From contig NW_026570308.1 of assembly GCF_019649055.1 (NCBI RefSeq), forward strand, positions 310,001 through 374,000: DNA of 64,000 nt, given 5' to 3'. The translations under genes were made by a program, and so were the position numbers. The notes beneath the pieces are model-generated. The model was not told the origin of the DNA and searched no databases. It saw nothing but the letters and a program-made list of their open reading frames with translations. Positions 45,001 to 54,100 of the stretch are shown here, in pieces. The number at the start of each line of letters is the position of its first letter. Position 1 is the stretch's first letter. The DNA is from Paramacrobiotus metropolitanus. Lineage: Eukaryota > Tardigrada > Eutardigrada > Parachela > Macrobiotidae.

Positions 45001-45951
45001 TGGACGAGTTCAAGTGATAACTCAACGACTTCGGAAGATTCAGGTGTAAGTGACCTTTCAGAACAAGAGGACTTAATGGATCTAGATGAAGATGACGAAG
45101 TGGACGAAGAAAAAGAAAGAGAAATTAAAGTCAGAAGATTGAAAGTGGAAAAGGCTAGAATGTCGAAAGACGTGATTAAAGTCTACAGTGACCAAAGAAT
45201 TAAATTGAAACCGTCAAACTGCACACGGGTAAAGGTCAAGATGGGAAAATATGCACCGGCTCAAAACAAGTTGATGTTTACACCGGTCCCACAAATCGAA
45301 ACTGATGTACAACCGTTGGCGGGAGTGACGGATCATAGAGGAAAATACTTTGAAATCGTCATTGCGAATCACAGTAGCAAATATCAAATTGTGAAGAAGA
45401 ATCAACTTCTTGGATACGTCGAACCGTACGAACATATGGAAAATGTAAAGGTCAACGCTGGGACAGTAAAGAACGTGCTCGAGGACCCAGAGGTGGACGA
45501 TACGACGAAAGCTGAATTGACAAAGATAATTGGAAATTTGAAACTGGGACCCGACCTAACTGAGGAACAGAAGAACGACGTGTATAACGCGTTCTGGGAA
45601 TTCTGGAAGGTCTTACCGACATCAAAGAAACCGTATGGAGATGTGAAAGGAGTCACTCAAGTTATCGATACGGGAGATGCGAAACCAGTTAAATGTAACC
45701 CGGCCAGAACGAGTTGGATAGGCCGCGAATTCATAACGAAGCATATCGAAGAGATGCTGGCACAAGATGTAATTGAACCGTCAGATGCCGAGTGGAGCTT
45801 TCCAGTCGTGCTTGCTGTGAAAAAGAACGGCGACGGAACGATGGGGACCAGATTTTGTGTCAACTACATCATGTTGAATAAGTTAACGAGAAAGAACAAT
45901 TACCCGTTACCGAATCCGGACGAGTTGCTTGATGCGTGTGCAGGCAATTAG
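42073..45951 (+). CDS. pol: Pol, first part: protease, long linker, RT fingers
   Basis: The frame is open from 42013; the first codons show no ATG, as expected for a pol made by frameshifting or readthrough. The protease has the active-site motif DTGAETS at about residue 38 and the flap-end motif LLGFDF at about 113. A linker of about 1,000 residues follows, much longer than usual, with five PVPEAPG-type repeats (about 42566-43290), two FFEPRSAT repeats (43056-43160), a Cys-rich stretch near 43575-43640 and acidic Ser-rich tracts. RT begins near 45630 (VIEPSDAEWSFPVV, RFCVNYIMLN, NNYPLPNPDELLD) and is cut by TAG at 45949 between the fingers and palm. The same frame continues on the other side. 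Confidence 0.8.
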   Translation: MKCKIHTLKIQNGKLPKRIEAYTHEVKVGDIKVNAMLDTGAETSLISKPFCEKNGLHMLPLPPDRLVKINGISGTSGFLVTHYCVAPVTLRKKTSEHSFYVRPKCDDVQVLLGFDFLEKKFVLMDNEGEEEKEDDPKPIAKVQVGKVTELVQQTGNAQTVNKTLIPVPEAPGKANEMKTKKELSPFEQLKLIQQEIENTLNRTMLTQKGREKIIPVPEAPGMTRVQQNETSQRTIPVPEAPEKKSESGDVQKVNERKKEPLAPDTDGAIIFLPDGRSMIADNCERGATEKECVEKVIPVPEAPGTKDERSPVENLASELDPKNVSKTFFEPRSATENEIEEKDLQRVPERTPNFFEPRSATENDERSPALGEIAATQKEATAAAKQSLIPNTEWAKPIPVPEALGVKSAEVGKDKKSERLRILRRIAEEEQMFASEIRNKALEQLKGHQLNNETEIIELSSDESSITEIECEQKTTTQEKVVANPQMSRRILTPEERMGSCGHGYYEDPCRVQPQWECTECCQNASQDDLSEWPRCNAALADLKGHVQKEVKSIMRTNEMWKPHIERYHWSRYRTWLSCVKNFITGRGKWLNHWQQRMDNGIQDPLDPVSTERKLEREIDSMNEEVQLWEEARIELFWDFRINHMYKGQGRTVIFPTGLGTPVYESVVVFCKALKEDNWDIFDKYWTKFEAEIPIFDIKEMRELQVTRKRRLPGLMIKKKVTFAPDPDGVEYPERGGDTWCMYETIPSDDWVTEELMANCVFVGPKRPKGYETVQQEEVDNVTAKETEKEETAKEIAEGGSNETEESHTSAFNIAQMLTDRGEMWKKFKEEVERISNEQQNPVTEAKNGERSLDNGEEGPPVELTEKPLKNLEKIDDLERSKQVEERSNSDQSERSPTRVRVTRCYPRIAARNGRKAKEADKPLLKNSKAKKLSDSRENGSDLSSDDEGVDERPLEKADKGQAAAQEYESSDSDSEWTSSSDNSTTSEDSGVSDLSEQEDLMDLDEDDEVDEEKEREIKVRRLKVEKARMSKDVIKVYSDQRIKLKPSNCTRVKVKMGKYAPAQNKLMFTPVPQIETDVQPLAGVTDHRGKYFEIVIANHSSKYQIVKKNQLLGYVEPYEHMENVKVNAGTVKNVLEDPEVDDTTKAELTKIIGNLKLGPDLTEEQKNDVYNAFWEFWKVLPTSKKPYGDVKGVTQVIDTGDAKPVKCNPARTSWIGREFITKHIEEMLAQDVIEPSDAEWSFPVVLAVKKNGDGTMGTRFCVNYIMLNKLTRKNNYPLPNPDELLDACAGN

Positions 45952-48900
45952 TATTACGGAAAAATGGACTTGCAAAGTGGATTCTGGCAGATCCCAATGG
46001 ATCCAGCGTCAATCAACAAGACGACCTTTGTAACGCAAGATGGAATGTATCGATTCAAAAGGATGCCATTTGGAGTTTGCAACGGACCAGCAACATTCCA
46101 ACTGTGCATGGATAAAGTACTGTCGAAAGCGAAAAGAAAAGGCTGCGTTTTCGGGTACATTGACGACGTTATCTTCGCCGGAAAGACTTGGGCGATCTTC
46201 ATGCAAAATTTGAGAAACGTCTTAATGAGTTTAGTTGAAGCGGGATTCACGATAAAGCCGACTAAGTGCGAGTTTGGAATGAGACAAATGGGTTTCTTGG
46301 GACATATCCTCAGTGAAGACGGAATCAGAATGGATCCTGAAAAGGTCACCGCAGTCTCAGAATTCAAACGACCTCAAACTGAACGACAATTAAGGTCATT
46401 CCTTGGACTGGCGAACTATTACCGCAAGTTCATAATGGGATACGCACAGAAGACCTGCCATTTGTATGAACTACTGAGACAAGATAAACAAGTGAAGAAG
46501 GACTGGACAAAGGTGCATGAAGAGGAATTCAACAGTCTGAAACAACTGTTATGCGAAGGTCCAGTATTGGCAAAATTTGACCCGGCAAAGCCGACCGTTA
46601 TTGAATGTGACGCGAGTAAAGAAGGAATTGGAGCGGTGCTGTCACAAGATGGACATCCAATCGCGTATGCGAGTCGCGTTCTGCATGGAGCGGAGAGAAA
46701 TTACGGTGTAACGGAATGGGAATGTCTGGCAGTGGTCTTTGCTGTCAGAAAGTTCAAGCCATTCATTGACTATGCGGAATTCACCGTAAGAACGGATCAC
46801 CAGGCGCTGACCAACCTATTGAGGTCGGAAACGAATAAAGTTGGAATGAACCCGCGTTTGACGAGATGGGCAATGGCGCTGCAAGGTCACCAGTTCAAAA
46901 TCGAGTATAAGCCGGGAAAGTATTGTGACAATGCGGACGCGTTATCAAGAGCGCCGATCGAAGGGCCAACGTGTCACGAAGAGGAATTTGATGAAATCCC
47001 AAACTTCGAGGACTACAAGAAGGAGTTTGACACAAAAGAACCAGCGATTGAAATTGGTCAGTTGTTCTTGCAGATGGTGGAACAGCGAGAAAAACGATTA
47101 AAGGTCACCTCAGCTACGGCGAACGAGTCGACTGAAACAGAAGCAAAAGTGAACCGAGTTAAAAGTTGGTTGCCTACCGTTAGTGACTTAAAGGTCACCG
47201 GACTCGCACCGGATATCGAAGCTCATAATGGAAAGGTCACCGGACTTGACGGAACGGTAGAAATTCGGGATGACCTTTGGGAAACAGACAAAGTAGCAAA
47301 GGCGTTGAATGAGTGTCCGATAAAGTTGTTGAGATTCCCAAAACAGATGAAAAAGAGATATAAACCGTTACCGCGGTGTAGGGTCATCAAAGATTGGAAT
47401 GAACTCAGTACGGCGACAGTCCGCATTGTCAACCTGCAAGGTGATGAAGAAGAGGAAGACGACTCGAACTTGCAGTTGCGCAATAAACAGTTGAAAGATC
47501 CCCATCTGGCAATGATAATAGATGAACTGGAACATCTACCAGATGCTGAAACGAGATCGAAATTTGAAGTGCATTACCAGTTATGGAATGGCATACTGTA
47601 CCGAGTAAAGGATAAAAATGGGAAACTTGAAAGGTCATATGTGGTGCCGTTGTCAATGCGAAGAGCGATAATCCACGCATTGCACGACGAGAAAGCGGCA
47701 GGACATTTGGGATTCGAAAAGACATTGACAGCAATTCGACTGAGATATTATTGGGATCGAATGAGTACAGATGTAAAGAATTATATAACTGCCTGTCAGG
47801 GATGTCAGTTTCGTAAGACACCGAGGAAATGCCCACCCGGGAAATTGCAAGAGATAAAGGTCGGACATCCGTTCTTCCGGGTCTACGCGGACTTGAAAGG
47901 ACCATTGCTACCGACGAAGAAACGAGGATATAAGTATATAGCGGTGTTCATCGATCAACTGACGAAGTACGTGATAGCAGTACCGATGAAAACGGCAACG
48001 GCCAAAGAGTTCGCAAAAGTGTTCGTGAAGCACGTGATACTAGTACACGGAGCACCGCACATTCTGCATACAGATCGCGGACGGCACTTTACAGCTGAAG
48101 TGTTGACAAAGGTCACCAATGTGTTTAAGATTAAACACACATTTGGAACAGCATATCATCCAGAAGGTCAAGGCCAAGTTGAAAGACAGATGCAAACTAT
48201 TGCGGATGGCTTGGCGCAATACTTGAAAGCGGGAAATGAAAGAAAGTTCAATAAGTACCTCCCATATGTCATTTCGGCGATGAACAGAGTCGTACACGCC
48301 ACGACCGGATATTCAGCATATTATATGCTGCACGGCAGAGAAATGACAATGCCGGAGGATGTGGTCACAAAAACGAATATCCCAGACGATTATGGGACCC
48401 CAGATGAATGGGTGGAGACCATGAAAAAGAATTTGACCTTTGCCGAAGAGGTGGCGAGATGTAACATCAAAGATGCGTATGAAAAGAACGCGGAAATCTA
48501 TAACAAGAAGAAATCGGAACCGAACTTCAAAGTCGGCGACCTCGTGTTGATACGACTCCCAAAGGATACGAAACAAGGAAAGAAAGAGAACCAATCGGAC
48601 TTCAAATCGAAATATGACAAAGTATGGAAGATCATTAGCTTCCCGCGAGCAAACGAAGCGGAGGTTATTGAGCAAAACCCAAAGAAAGAAGCGGACTTGA
48701 AGGTGGTTTCGATTGATCGCTTGAAGTTATGGCACCCGCCATTGCCGGATGACGACGCAGAGCTTAAGCCCCAAAAAGAGACTCTTTTCGAACCACCTCC
48801 GCTACCCGAAACGGACGAAGCTCGGATGAACAAGAGTGAAAGCGAAGATAAACCAATAAAGAAAAGAGGAAGAAAAAGGAAAGAAGATAAGGATTTTGAA

Positions 48901-49176
48901 ACAGCAGTTACAATCAAGTTAAACACAGAAGCTGGAAATTTGGCAGAAAGGTCACCAGGAACTGAAGATGAAGTAGCCGAACGCGCTTCGCAAAAAGAAC
49001 TTGAACCGAACCAAGATCCTTTTTTCGAACCACGCACTGCTACCGGAGACGTCGATGACCTTTCGAAACGGCAGACAGGCGCCGAGATATCAGAGCGCGA
49101 CCCGAAATTTTTCGAACCACGCACTGCTACGATGAATGATAATGACCTCATAGAAACGAGAAAAGAGGAAATATAG
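45952..49176 (+). CDS. pol: Pol, second part: RT palm, RNase H, integrase
   Basis: Same frame as the preceding part, after the TAG. The RT palm has YIDD at 46156-46167; the thumb has GFLGHILSEDGI. RNase H (about 46590-46960) has ECDASKEG, the EWECLAV helix and DNADALSR. Integrase has a zinc HHCC module (HDEKAAGHLG ... CQGC, 47686-47815), then the catalytic core with Asp in YADLKG (47890), Asp in HTDRG (48072) and Glu in QVERQ (48180), and an SH3-like C-terminus (FKVGDLVLIRLP). The tail repeats the FFEPR(T)AT motif at about 49020 and 49107. All catalytic residues are present, so the amber stop is the main visible lesion. Ends at TAG 49174. Confidence 0.85.
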   Translation, partial: YYGKMDLQSGFWQIPMDPASINKTTFVTQDGMYRFKRMPFGVCNGPATFQLCMDKVLSKAKRKGCVFGYIDDVIFAGKTWAIFMQNLRNVLMSLVEAGFTIKPTKCEFGMRQMGFLGHILSEDGIRMDPEKVTAVSEFKRPQTERQLRSFLGLANYYRKFIMGYAQKTCHLYELLRQDKQVKKDWTKVHEEEFNSLKQLLCEGPVLAKFDPAKPTVIECDASKEGIGAVLSQDGHPIAYASRVLHGAERNYGVTEWECLAVVFAVRKFKPFIDYAEFTVRTDHQALTNLLRSETNKVGMNPRLTRWAMALQGHQFKIEYKPGKYCDNADALSRAPIEGPTCHEEEFDEIPNFEDYKKEFDTKEPAIEIGQLFLQMVEQREKRLKVTSATANESTETEAKVNRVKSWLPTVSDLKVTGLAPDIEAHNGKVTGLDGTVEIRDDLWETDKVAKALNECPIKLLRFPKQMKKRYKPLPRCRVIKDWNELSTATVRIVNLQGDEEEEDDSNLQLRNKQLKDPHLAMIIDELEHLPDAETRSKFEVHYQLWNGILYRVKDKNGKLERSYVVPLSMRRAIIHALHDEKAAGHLGFEKTLTAIRLRYYWDRMSTDVKNYITACQGCQFRKTPRKCPPGKLQEIKVGHPFFRVYADLKGPLLPTKKRGYKYIAVFIDQLTKYVIAVPMKTATAKEFAKVFVKHVILVHGAPHILHTDRGRHFTAEVLTKVTNVFKIKHTFGTAYHPEGQGQVERQMQTIADGLAQYLKAGNERKFNKYLPYVISAMNRVVHATTGYSAYYMLHGREMTMPEDVVTKTNIPDDYGTPDEWVETMKKNLTFAEEVARCNIKDAYEKNAEIYNKKKSEPNFKVGDLVLIRLPKDTKQGKKENQSDFKSKYDKVWKIISFPRANEAEVIEQNPKKEADLKVVSIDRLKLWHPPLPDDDAELKPQKETLFEPPPLPETDEARMNKSESEDKPIKKRGRKRKEDKDFETAVTIKLNTEAGNLAERSPGTEDEVAERASQKELEPNQDPFFEPRTATGDVDDLSKRQTGAEISERDPKFFEPRTATMNDNDLIETRKEEI

Positions 49177-49359
49177 GCGGTCAAATCAAAAGCTGAACAA
49201 TTGGGCCGTGATATAGCGAAAGCCATCGAGGAGAGAGAGGCCAAACAGAAGAAAAAGAAACTGACTCCTACAGAATTGCTGACCCAGAAAGGTGAAGTTG
49301 AAGATGCGGCCGACAAAGAACTCCTTGATCGGATAACTAAAGGACGCAAAGAAAATTAA
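49177..49359 (+). CDS. In-frame extension after the pol stop
   Basis: The pol frame stays open for 60 codons after TAG 49174 to TAA 49357, with a charged helical composition (EEREAKQKKKKL) like the neighbouring coding DNA. Either the TAG is a recent mutation or readthrough adds this tail. Confidence 0.4.
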   Translation, partial: AVKSKAEQLGRDIAKAIEEREAKQKKKKLTPTELLTQKGEVEDAADKELLDRITKGRKEN

Positions 49360-49484
49360 CCCACATAAATACGAATAGGGGGTTTTACTTCACTAAAAAT
49401 AGGAGTTGGGAAGGTGTAAAAAAGTTACCACCGCTATGAGAGCTAATTAATATTGTTTCATCATTACAGAAGGTAGGCCAGTTA
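49360..49484 (+). promoter_or_regulatory. Spacer with an acceptor-like site before the accessory region
   Basis: The TTGTTTCATCATTACAG stretch ending near 49471 has the form of a 3' splice site and lies just upstream of the first ATG after pol (49485). Spliced mRNA from the 5' leader could express the downstream ORF. Confidence 0.4.
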
Positions 49485-51074
49485 ATGGACAGATTGGAAC
49501 GACAAAACTCAGATAATTCTGATTCGGAAAGTATTGGAAATCCGTTAAAGACATCGACCCCCAAAAGAATGGAAGGCGAGTACAGCTATGACACCTCATA
49601 TGGTGAGGAGTCGACGTCGTCAGTAGGAACGGTGCAGAACGAACCTGGGACAGCCCAAGGAGGACCTTATGGTGGCCCAGGGTATTATGGGTATCCTGGA
49701 CAGCCGACGAGTTACCAAGACACAGTTAATTGGGTGCACCACGGCTCAACTGCCGGAACCCAGTATACAGAACAACCGATGCATAATGCCCCTTATCAGA
49801 CGTACCCGGGATTGTATACCTCACCGATGGGACCACCACAGATGATGATGGGACCGGCAAGAATGCTGATGCCGCCACCGCAACAGACTACACCAAGTCG
49901 ATTCATGGGACACGGCGGATTCAGCGGAATGTTAGCGACTCCAGTACAGTCACAAAGGGCATCTCCGATACTACCACCGTTTCCAGAAACGGGAGGTTTG
50001 TCATTGTCGGATATTGGAGCACCCCGCTTGAGATCACCGCAGCAATTGGGAGCGCAACGACTTCACAGGAACTCGCCACAAAAAGGAGCGAGGCGAGGAG
50101 GAAATAGGTTCGACTCACCACGACCGCGAGGAGTACTGCCGTCGCTGGGCCCAAACTTGGAGCAGGTCGGACCAGATGGTCTGCGGGCAACGCCCCCGGG
50201 CGAACCAACGGTGCACGATTACTCACCGAAACTTCCGTTGGACATGAAAGAAGACGATGCGCGACTGAACGTGATAGTGGGCAACGAAGAAGGACTGACA
50301 GCTGCCGATACAGCGGCCATTGGGGACTTTAACCGAATGTGCCGGGATCTCTATAGAATCCACATGCGAGTCGAGGACGAACATGCATTCTATGGAAGGT
50401 TGATGAGTCTGGACGCGATCATTGAAGCAGTCCACATTGCGATGAAGGAAAAGACTAAAAGCATCGAAGTGAAACGTAAAGAGTTGGCGATCAGAATCGC
50501 CTCGATGAAACAGTACCATCCGGCTCTAACCAACAGAAAATGGCCGCCGATGATCGAGAAGATACAGATATTCTTTAAGACGATTCCCAAAGAAAGGGGA
50601 CCCCCAGCAAGCAGTGCGGCGGGGCCATCACGGACATCAGTCGAAGCACCAGTAGAGGAGATGTCGGACAGTGCTCTCCTGGAAACAAAGAGAAAAATCG
50701 AGACAGAATTAACCGAACGGGCAGAAAGGTCACGGGCCAGTTCAACCGCAGGATCAGTACGCGGACGTACCAGTTCGGTTACAGAGCCGTCTAGCGGGAC
50801 CGTAAAAAGCGGAAAAAGAGTAAGGTCACCGACGACAAGTCCAAAAGAAAGTGACAAGAAGGAGCAGCGGACGAAAAAGGTCACGACGAGTAAAGCACCG
50901 ATCCCAGTGGATAGAAAGAGTGCACCACCCACGCCGCCGGATCCTGAAGCTGCTTCAGTTCGACTTCCGAAGTGCCGGACTTTTACAGTTAAATACACTG
51001 GAACTGACCATAACGAACGAAAGGTCACCGCTCGGATAGTCGATAAAAGAACGAATAAGGAGATTGATTCATAA
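49485..51074 (+). CDS. Accessory ORF A: Pro/Gly-rich start, helical domain, charged tail
   Basis: 529 aa from ATG 49485. The N-terminal 200 residues are rich in Gly, Pro, Tyr, Met and Gln (low complexity, GGPGYYGYPGQP). About 250-365 is a helical domain (DDARLNVIVGNEEGL ... AIEAVHIAMKEKTKSIEVKRKEL). The rest is Ser/Lys-rich and basic, ending in a beta-rich segment (FTVKYTGTDHNERKVTARIVD) that resembles the beginning of accessory ORF B. No signal peptide or membrane span, so it is not an envelope protein. I recognise no family. Confidence 0.6.
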   Translation: MDRLERQNSDNSDSESIGNPLKTSTPKRMEGEYSYDTSYGEESTSSVGTVQNEPGTAQGGPYGGPGYYGYPGQPTSYQDTVNWVHHGSTAGTQYTEQPMHNAPYQTYPGLYTSPMGPPQMMMGPARMLMPPPQQTTPSRFMGHGGFSGMLATPVQSQRASPILPPFPETGGLSLSDIGAPRLRSPQQLGAQRLHRNSPQKGARRGGNRFDSPRPRGVLPSLGPNLEQVGPDGLRATPPGEPTVHDYSPKLPLDMKEDDARLNVIVGNEEGLTAADTAAIGDFNRMCRDLYRIHMRVEDEHAFYGRLMSLDAIIEAVHIAMKEKTKSIEVKRKELAIRIASMKQYHPALTNRKWPPMIEKIQIFFKTIPKERGPPASSAAGPSRTSVEAPVEEMSDSALLETKRKIETELTERAERSRASSTAGSVRGRTSSVTEPSSGTVKSGKRVRSPTTSPKESDKKEQRTKKVTTSKAPIPVDRKSAPPTPPDPEAASVRLPKCRTFTVKYTGTDHNERKVTARIVDKRTNKEIDS

Positions 51075-51182
51075 AATCCCCTAGCGGACAAGTCAGTCAA
51101 AACTGAAATTGGAGAAAGGGCAAAGACAGAAGTCCATGAGGCGTTACAGTTCATTCCCCCGGAGGAACGCCATAATCCGTGA
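51075..51182 (+). CDS. Open segment between ORF A and ORF B, same frame
   Basis: After TAA 51072 the frame stays open for 35 codons to TGA 51180, then continues into ORF B. Its translation (EVHEALQFIPPEERHNP) matches a later part of ORF B (RAALEQLWNLIPVSERQDP), so it is genuine coding sequence, not chance. Confidence 0.5.
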   Translation, partial: NPLADKSVKTEIGERAKTEVHEALQFIPPEERHNP

Positions 51183-51194
51183 GTCCTTATTCAG

Positions 51195-54100
51195 ATGATG
51201 AAGCACGTGGTGTCCAAAGTTGCGGTCGAAGAAAACGCATGGATCCGTATTAAGGTGGGCACAAATGACGACCACTTAGCATATACATACACAGTGGACG
51301 GGAAATTGCTGACGAAAGAGAGAATTCGGCCGAAACCAACAGCAGACCCAGACCCGAGTAGGCGAACATTAGACGATTACGAATCAACCCTGAAGTACAC
51401 CGATGGAACAAGCAGGAAAATGACGCTAACACTCCACTTCGGCGATGGAACAACGGATTGCATAACCGCAGTAATCGTCGACCCGATAACGGGAGATCCG
51501 ATCCCATACGCTCCATGGGATGCGTCAGAAGAGAGTGCCGAACACGCCAATCGGGCAGCACTCGAACAGCTGTGGAACTTGATACCAGTGAGCGAACGTC
51601 AAGATCCTCTGATTCAAGCGAATACGCTGATCAGGATGATGCGGCATCGAGCGGAGATGGATGAAGCCCATTTCCGACTTACGAGGAAAACGGAAAACGG
51701 AGCGTATAAAACGGTGTTTTATGACGCGAAGAAAAACCCCCTGTGGAAGATCGTAACACAAGCACCGGCTAAAGAAACACCACATTTGGAAATTCAGGCC
51801 CAAAACCCGGCACAAGAAAGTGGAGCCGGAGAGATGGCAGAGGCCTCCGTAGCCGAAAAGGCAGGAACGGAGAGTACCTGGAGACCATCGAAACTGGACG
51901 AATCAGAAGACGAGGAAGCTAACGATGATTCGGCAGAGGAACAGGCCGATGAAGACGACGACATGGCCGAGGAAGATATTCAGCCTTCAAAAGTGGTCGT
52001 TAAACCGAGAAAAGCGGCTAAACTAGAAGAGGCCATGAACCGTGAGAAGGTCAAGAAAGGCGACTTCCTTAAGAAACGGAAGGAAGAAGAAGATAAGACG
52101 AAAAAGAGTGGTGATGAAAGCGAGAGCACAAGCACCCGGAAGACAAAGGGAGAAAGAAAGAAGAAAGACGAACCGTCGTCCCATGATGTCGAGATATTGG
52201 ACGAATCAGTCGGTGAAGTGGAAGAAAGGTCATCTGTACCTATTATTCCTAAGAAATTCGTTATTGAATCGGCTACATCAAAATCAAAGGTCACCGAGCC
52301 TGAGCCGTCAACATCCAAAGGAAAGCTCATAGCTGTGAAACAGCTTGTTCCAGTCGTCATCTCGGCATCTACTACGAAAGAGCGTAGGGAAAAGGGAACG
52401 CGAGAAAAGGCAAAACGAGAGACGTCTCGTGAATCGGAAGCATCGGAAGTGAGCCTTCCAAGTACTTCGACGGTTAGTACGAGGTCACACACGGACCCGA
52501 AAACGATTAGACCCAGAACCGCGGAGCCAGGAAGCCTAGCGGAGGCTCTTGAGAGAGGGAAAAAAGCAAAGAGCGAACCCGCAAAGTTGAAAAAGAAAGG
52601 AAAAGAGGCCATGAAAATCGACGCATTGGCAATGGCCACTTACATCGAACCGGACGGTGACAGTGAACTTGATTACTCGGGCGATGAAGCGGAATTCGAA
52701 GATCCAGACAGCGATAATATGACCACGATTGACGAAATTATTGATGCGTTCAACGGAGCGGAGAAGAACTTTACACGAATAAGAACCACATCAGTAACGT
52801 CGAAATTCAGAACGGGTTTAAAGAAATATCTGAGGAAGGATAAGCACCGTAGTTTTACCAAACAGAAGTTCGATGTGGTATTGGAATACGCTAGGAATGC
52901 GGGAAAACTTCTCCAGAAACATCCGAATTTCGCGTATAAGGCTAAACTATTCAGACCGTCAAGCTCGGATAAATCGCTGACGACTCCAAATGAAGATACC
53001 GCAATGCGAGTAGAAAGGGCAATCGCGGGAATGACAAGCCCGTTGGGGTCAACGAGTCACCGGATCAGCCAATACATCAATGCAGTCTGGAACGACGGAA
53101 AAGGGATGATAAAGGAAATCGATACGGCCACTGAACGTGTATTGCCAAGGCTCATAAAACAGAATATACTTTCAACAACGAACGCGCATAAAGGATATCC
53201 GATCCGATACACGAGAGTAGGCCTGATACCGCCGGAAAAACAAGTCCACTGTAACATGTCAGACAGCCAGGAGACGGAAAAAGTGCCATCGAGTGGAGAC
53301 CCGACAACTCCCATACTGAATCGGATCGCACAGTTGACAGCTGAGGAAGGAACCGTACGGGTTAAAGCACAAGTACCGAAAGTGTCGAAAAAGAAGGTAC
53401 CCATGGATTTCGAATCAGAGGAGAGTGACGACGACACCTCTGCTGTCCGTGCCTCTGGAACGCCTCTGGAACCGGACACAGAAAAGCCTAAAGGTCAAGA
53501 GACACCAGTAACTGCGACGGAAGAAATTCAACCGAAAGGTCACGGGACTTCAGAAAAACGGGAGAAAGAAAAGGTCATGCTCCCGATGGACAAGGCAGCG
53601 GCAGAAGCAGAGGCAGCCTCCGCGCGACAAGTGTATCAGAAATCATTGTTCGCACCACTGAAGGATGCCTTCGAGAAAGAACGGTCGAAGTCGGCGGGCG
53701 AACTGGGAGGTCATGAGACTTTATCACAGGAAGAGAAAACGGTTGAACCGAAATCTGCCCAGTCGTCATCAGGCTCGTTGGCAAAATTGAAGATAGATGA
53801 ACAGGCGACTGATGCAACGGACTCGGCAAAATCCCCCCAGAAAATGGAAGCCAAAGAGGCGACAGATTATTCGCTCGGAGCGCCGTTAGATGTGAATAAT
53901 CGGACATGGAACGAAGTCCAAGCTGCACTCCAGAGTATTCGAGAAAAAGAAATGCTCGGCACCGACCTTAAAAGACAAGTTGCAGTAAACTCGAATGGAA
54001 GATCGTCACTAAATATGACCGAACGAGTCCTGAAACGGGCATATAAGGAAGGAAGACTGGGATGTAAATATAACAAAGATAACAAAGTCATCTACTATCT

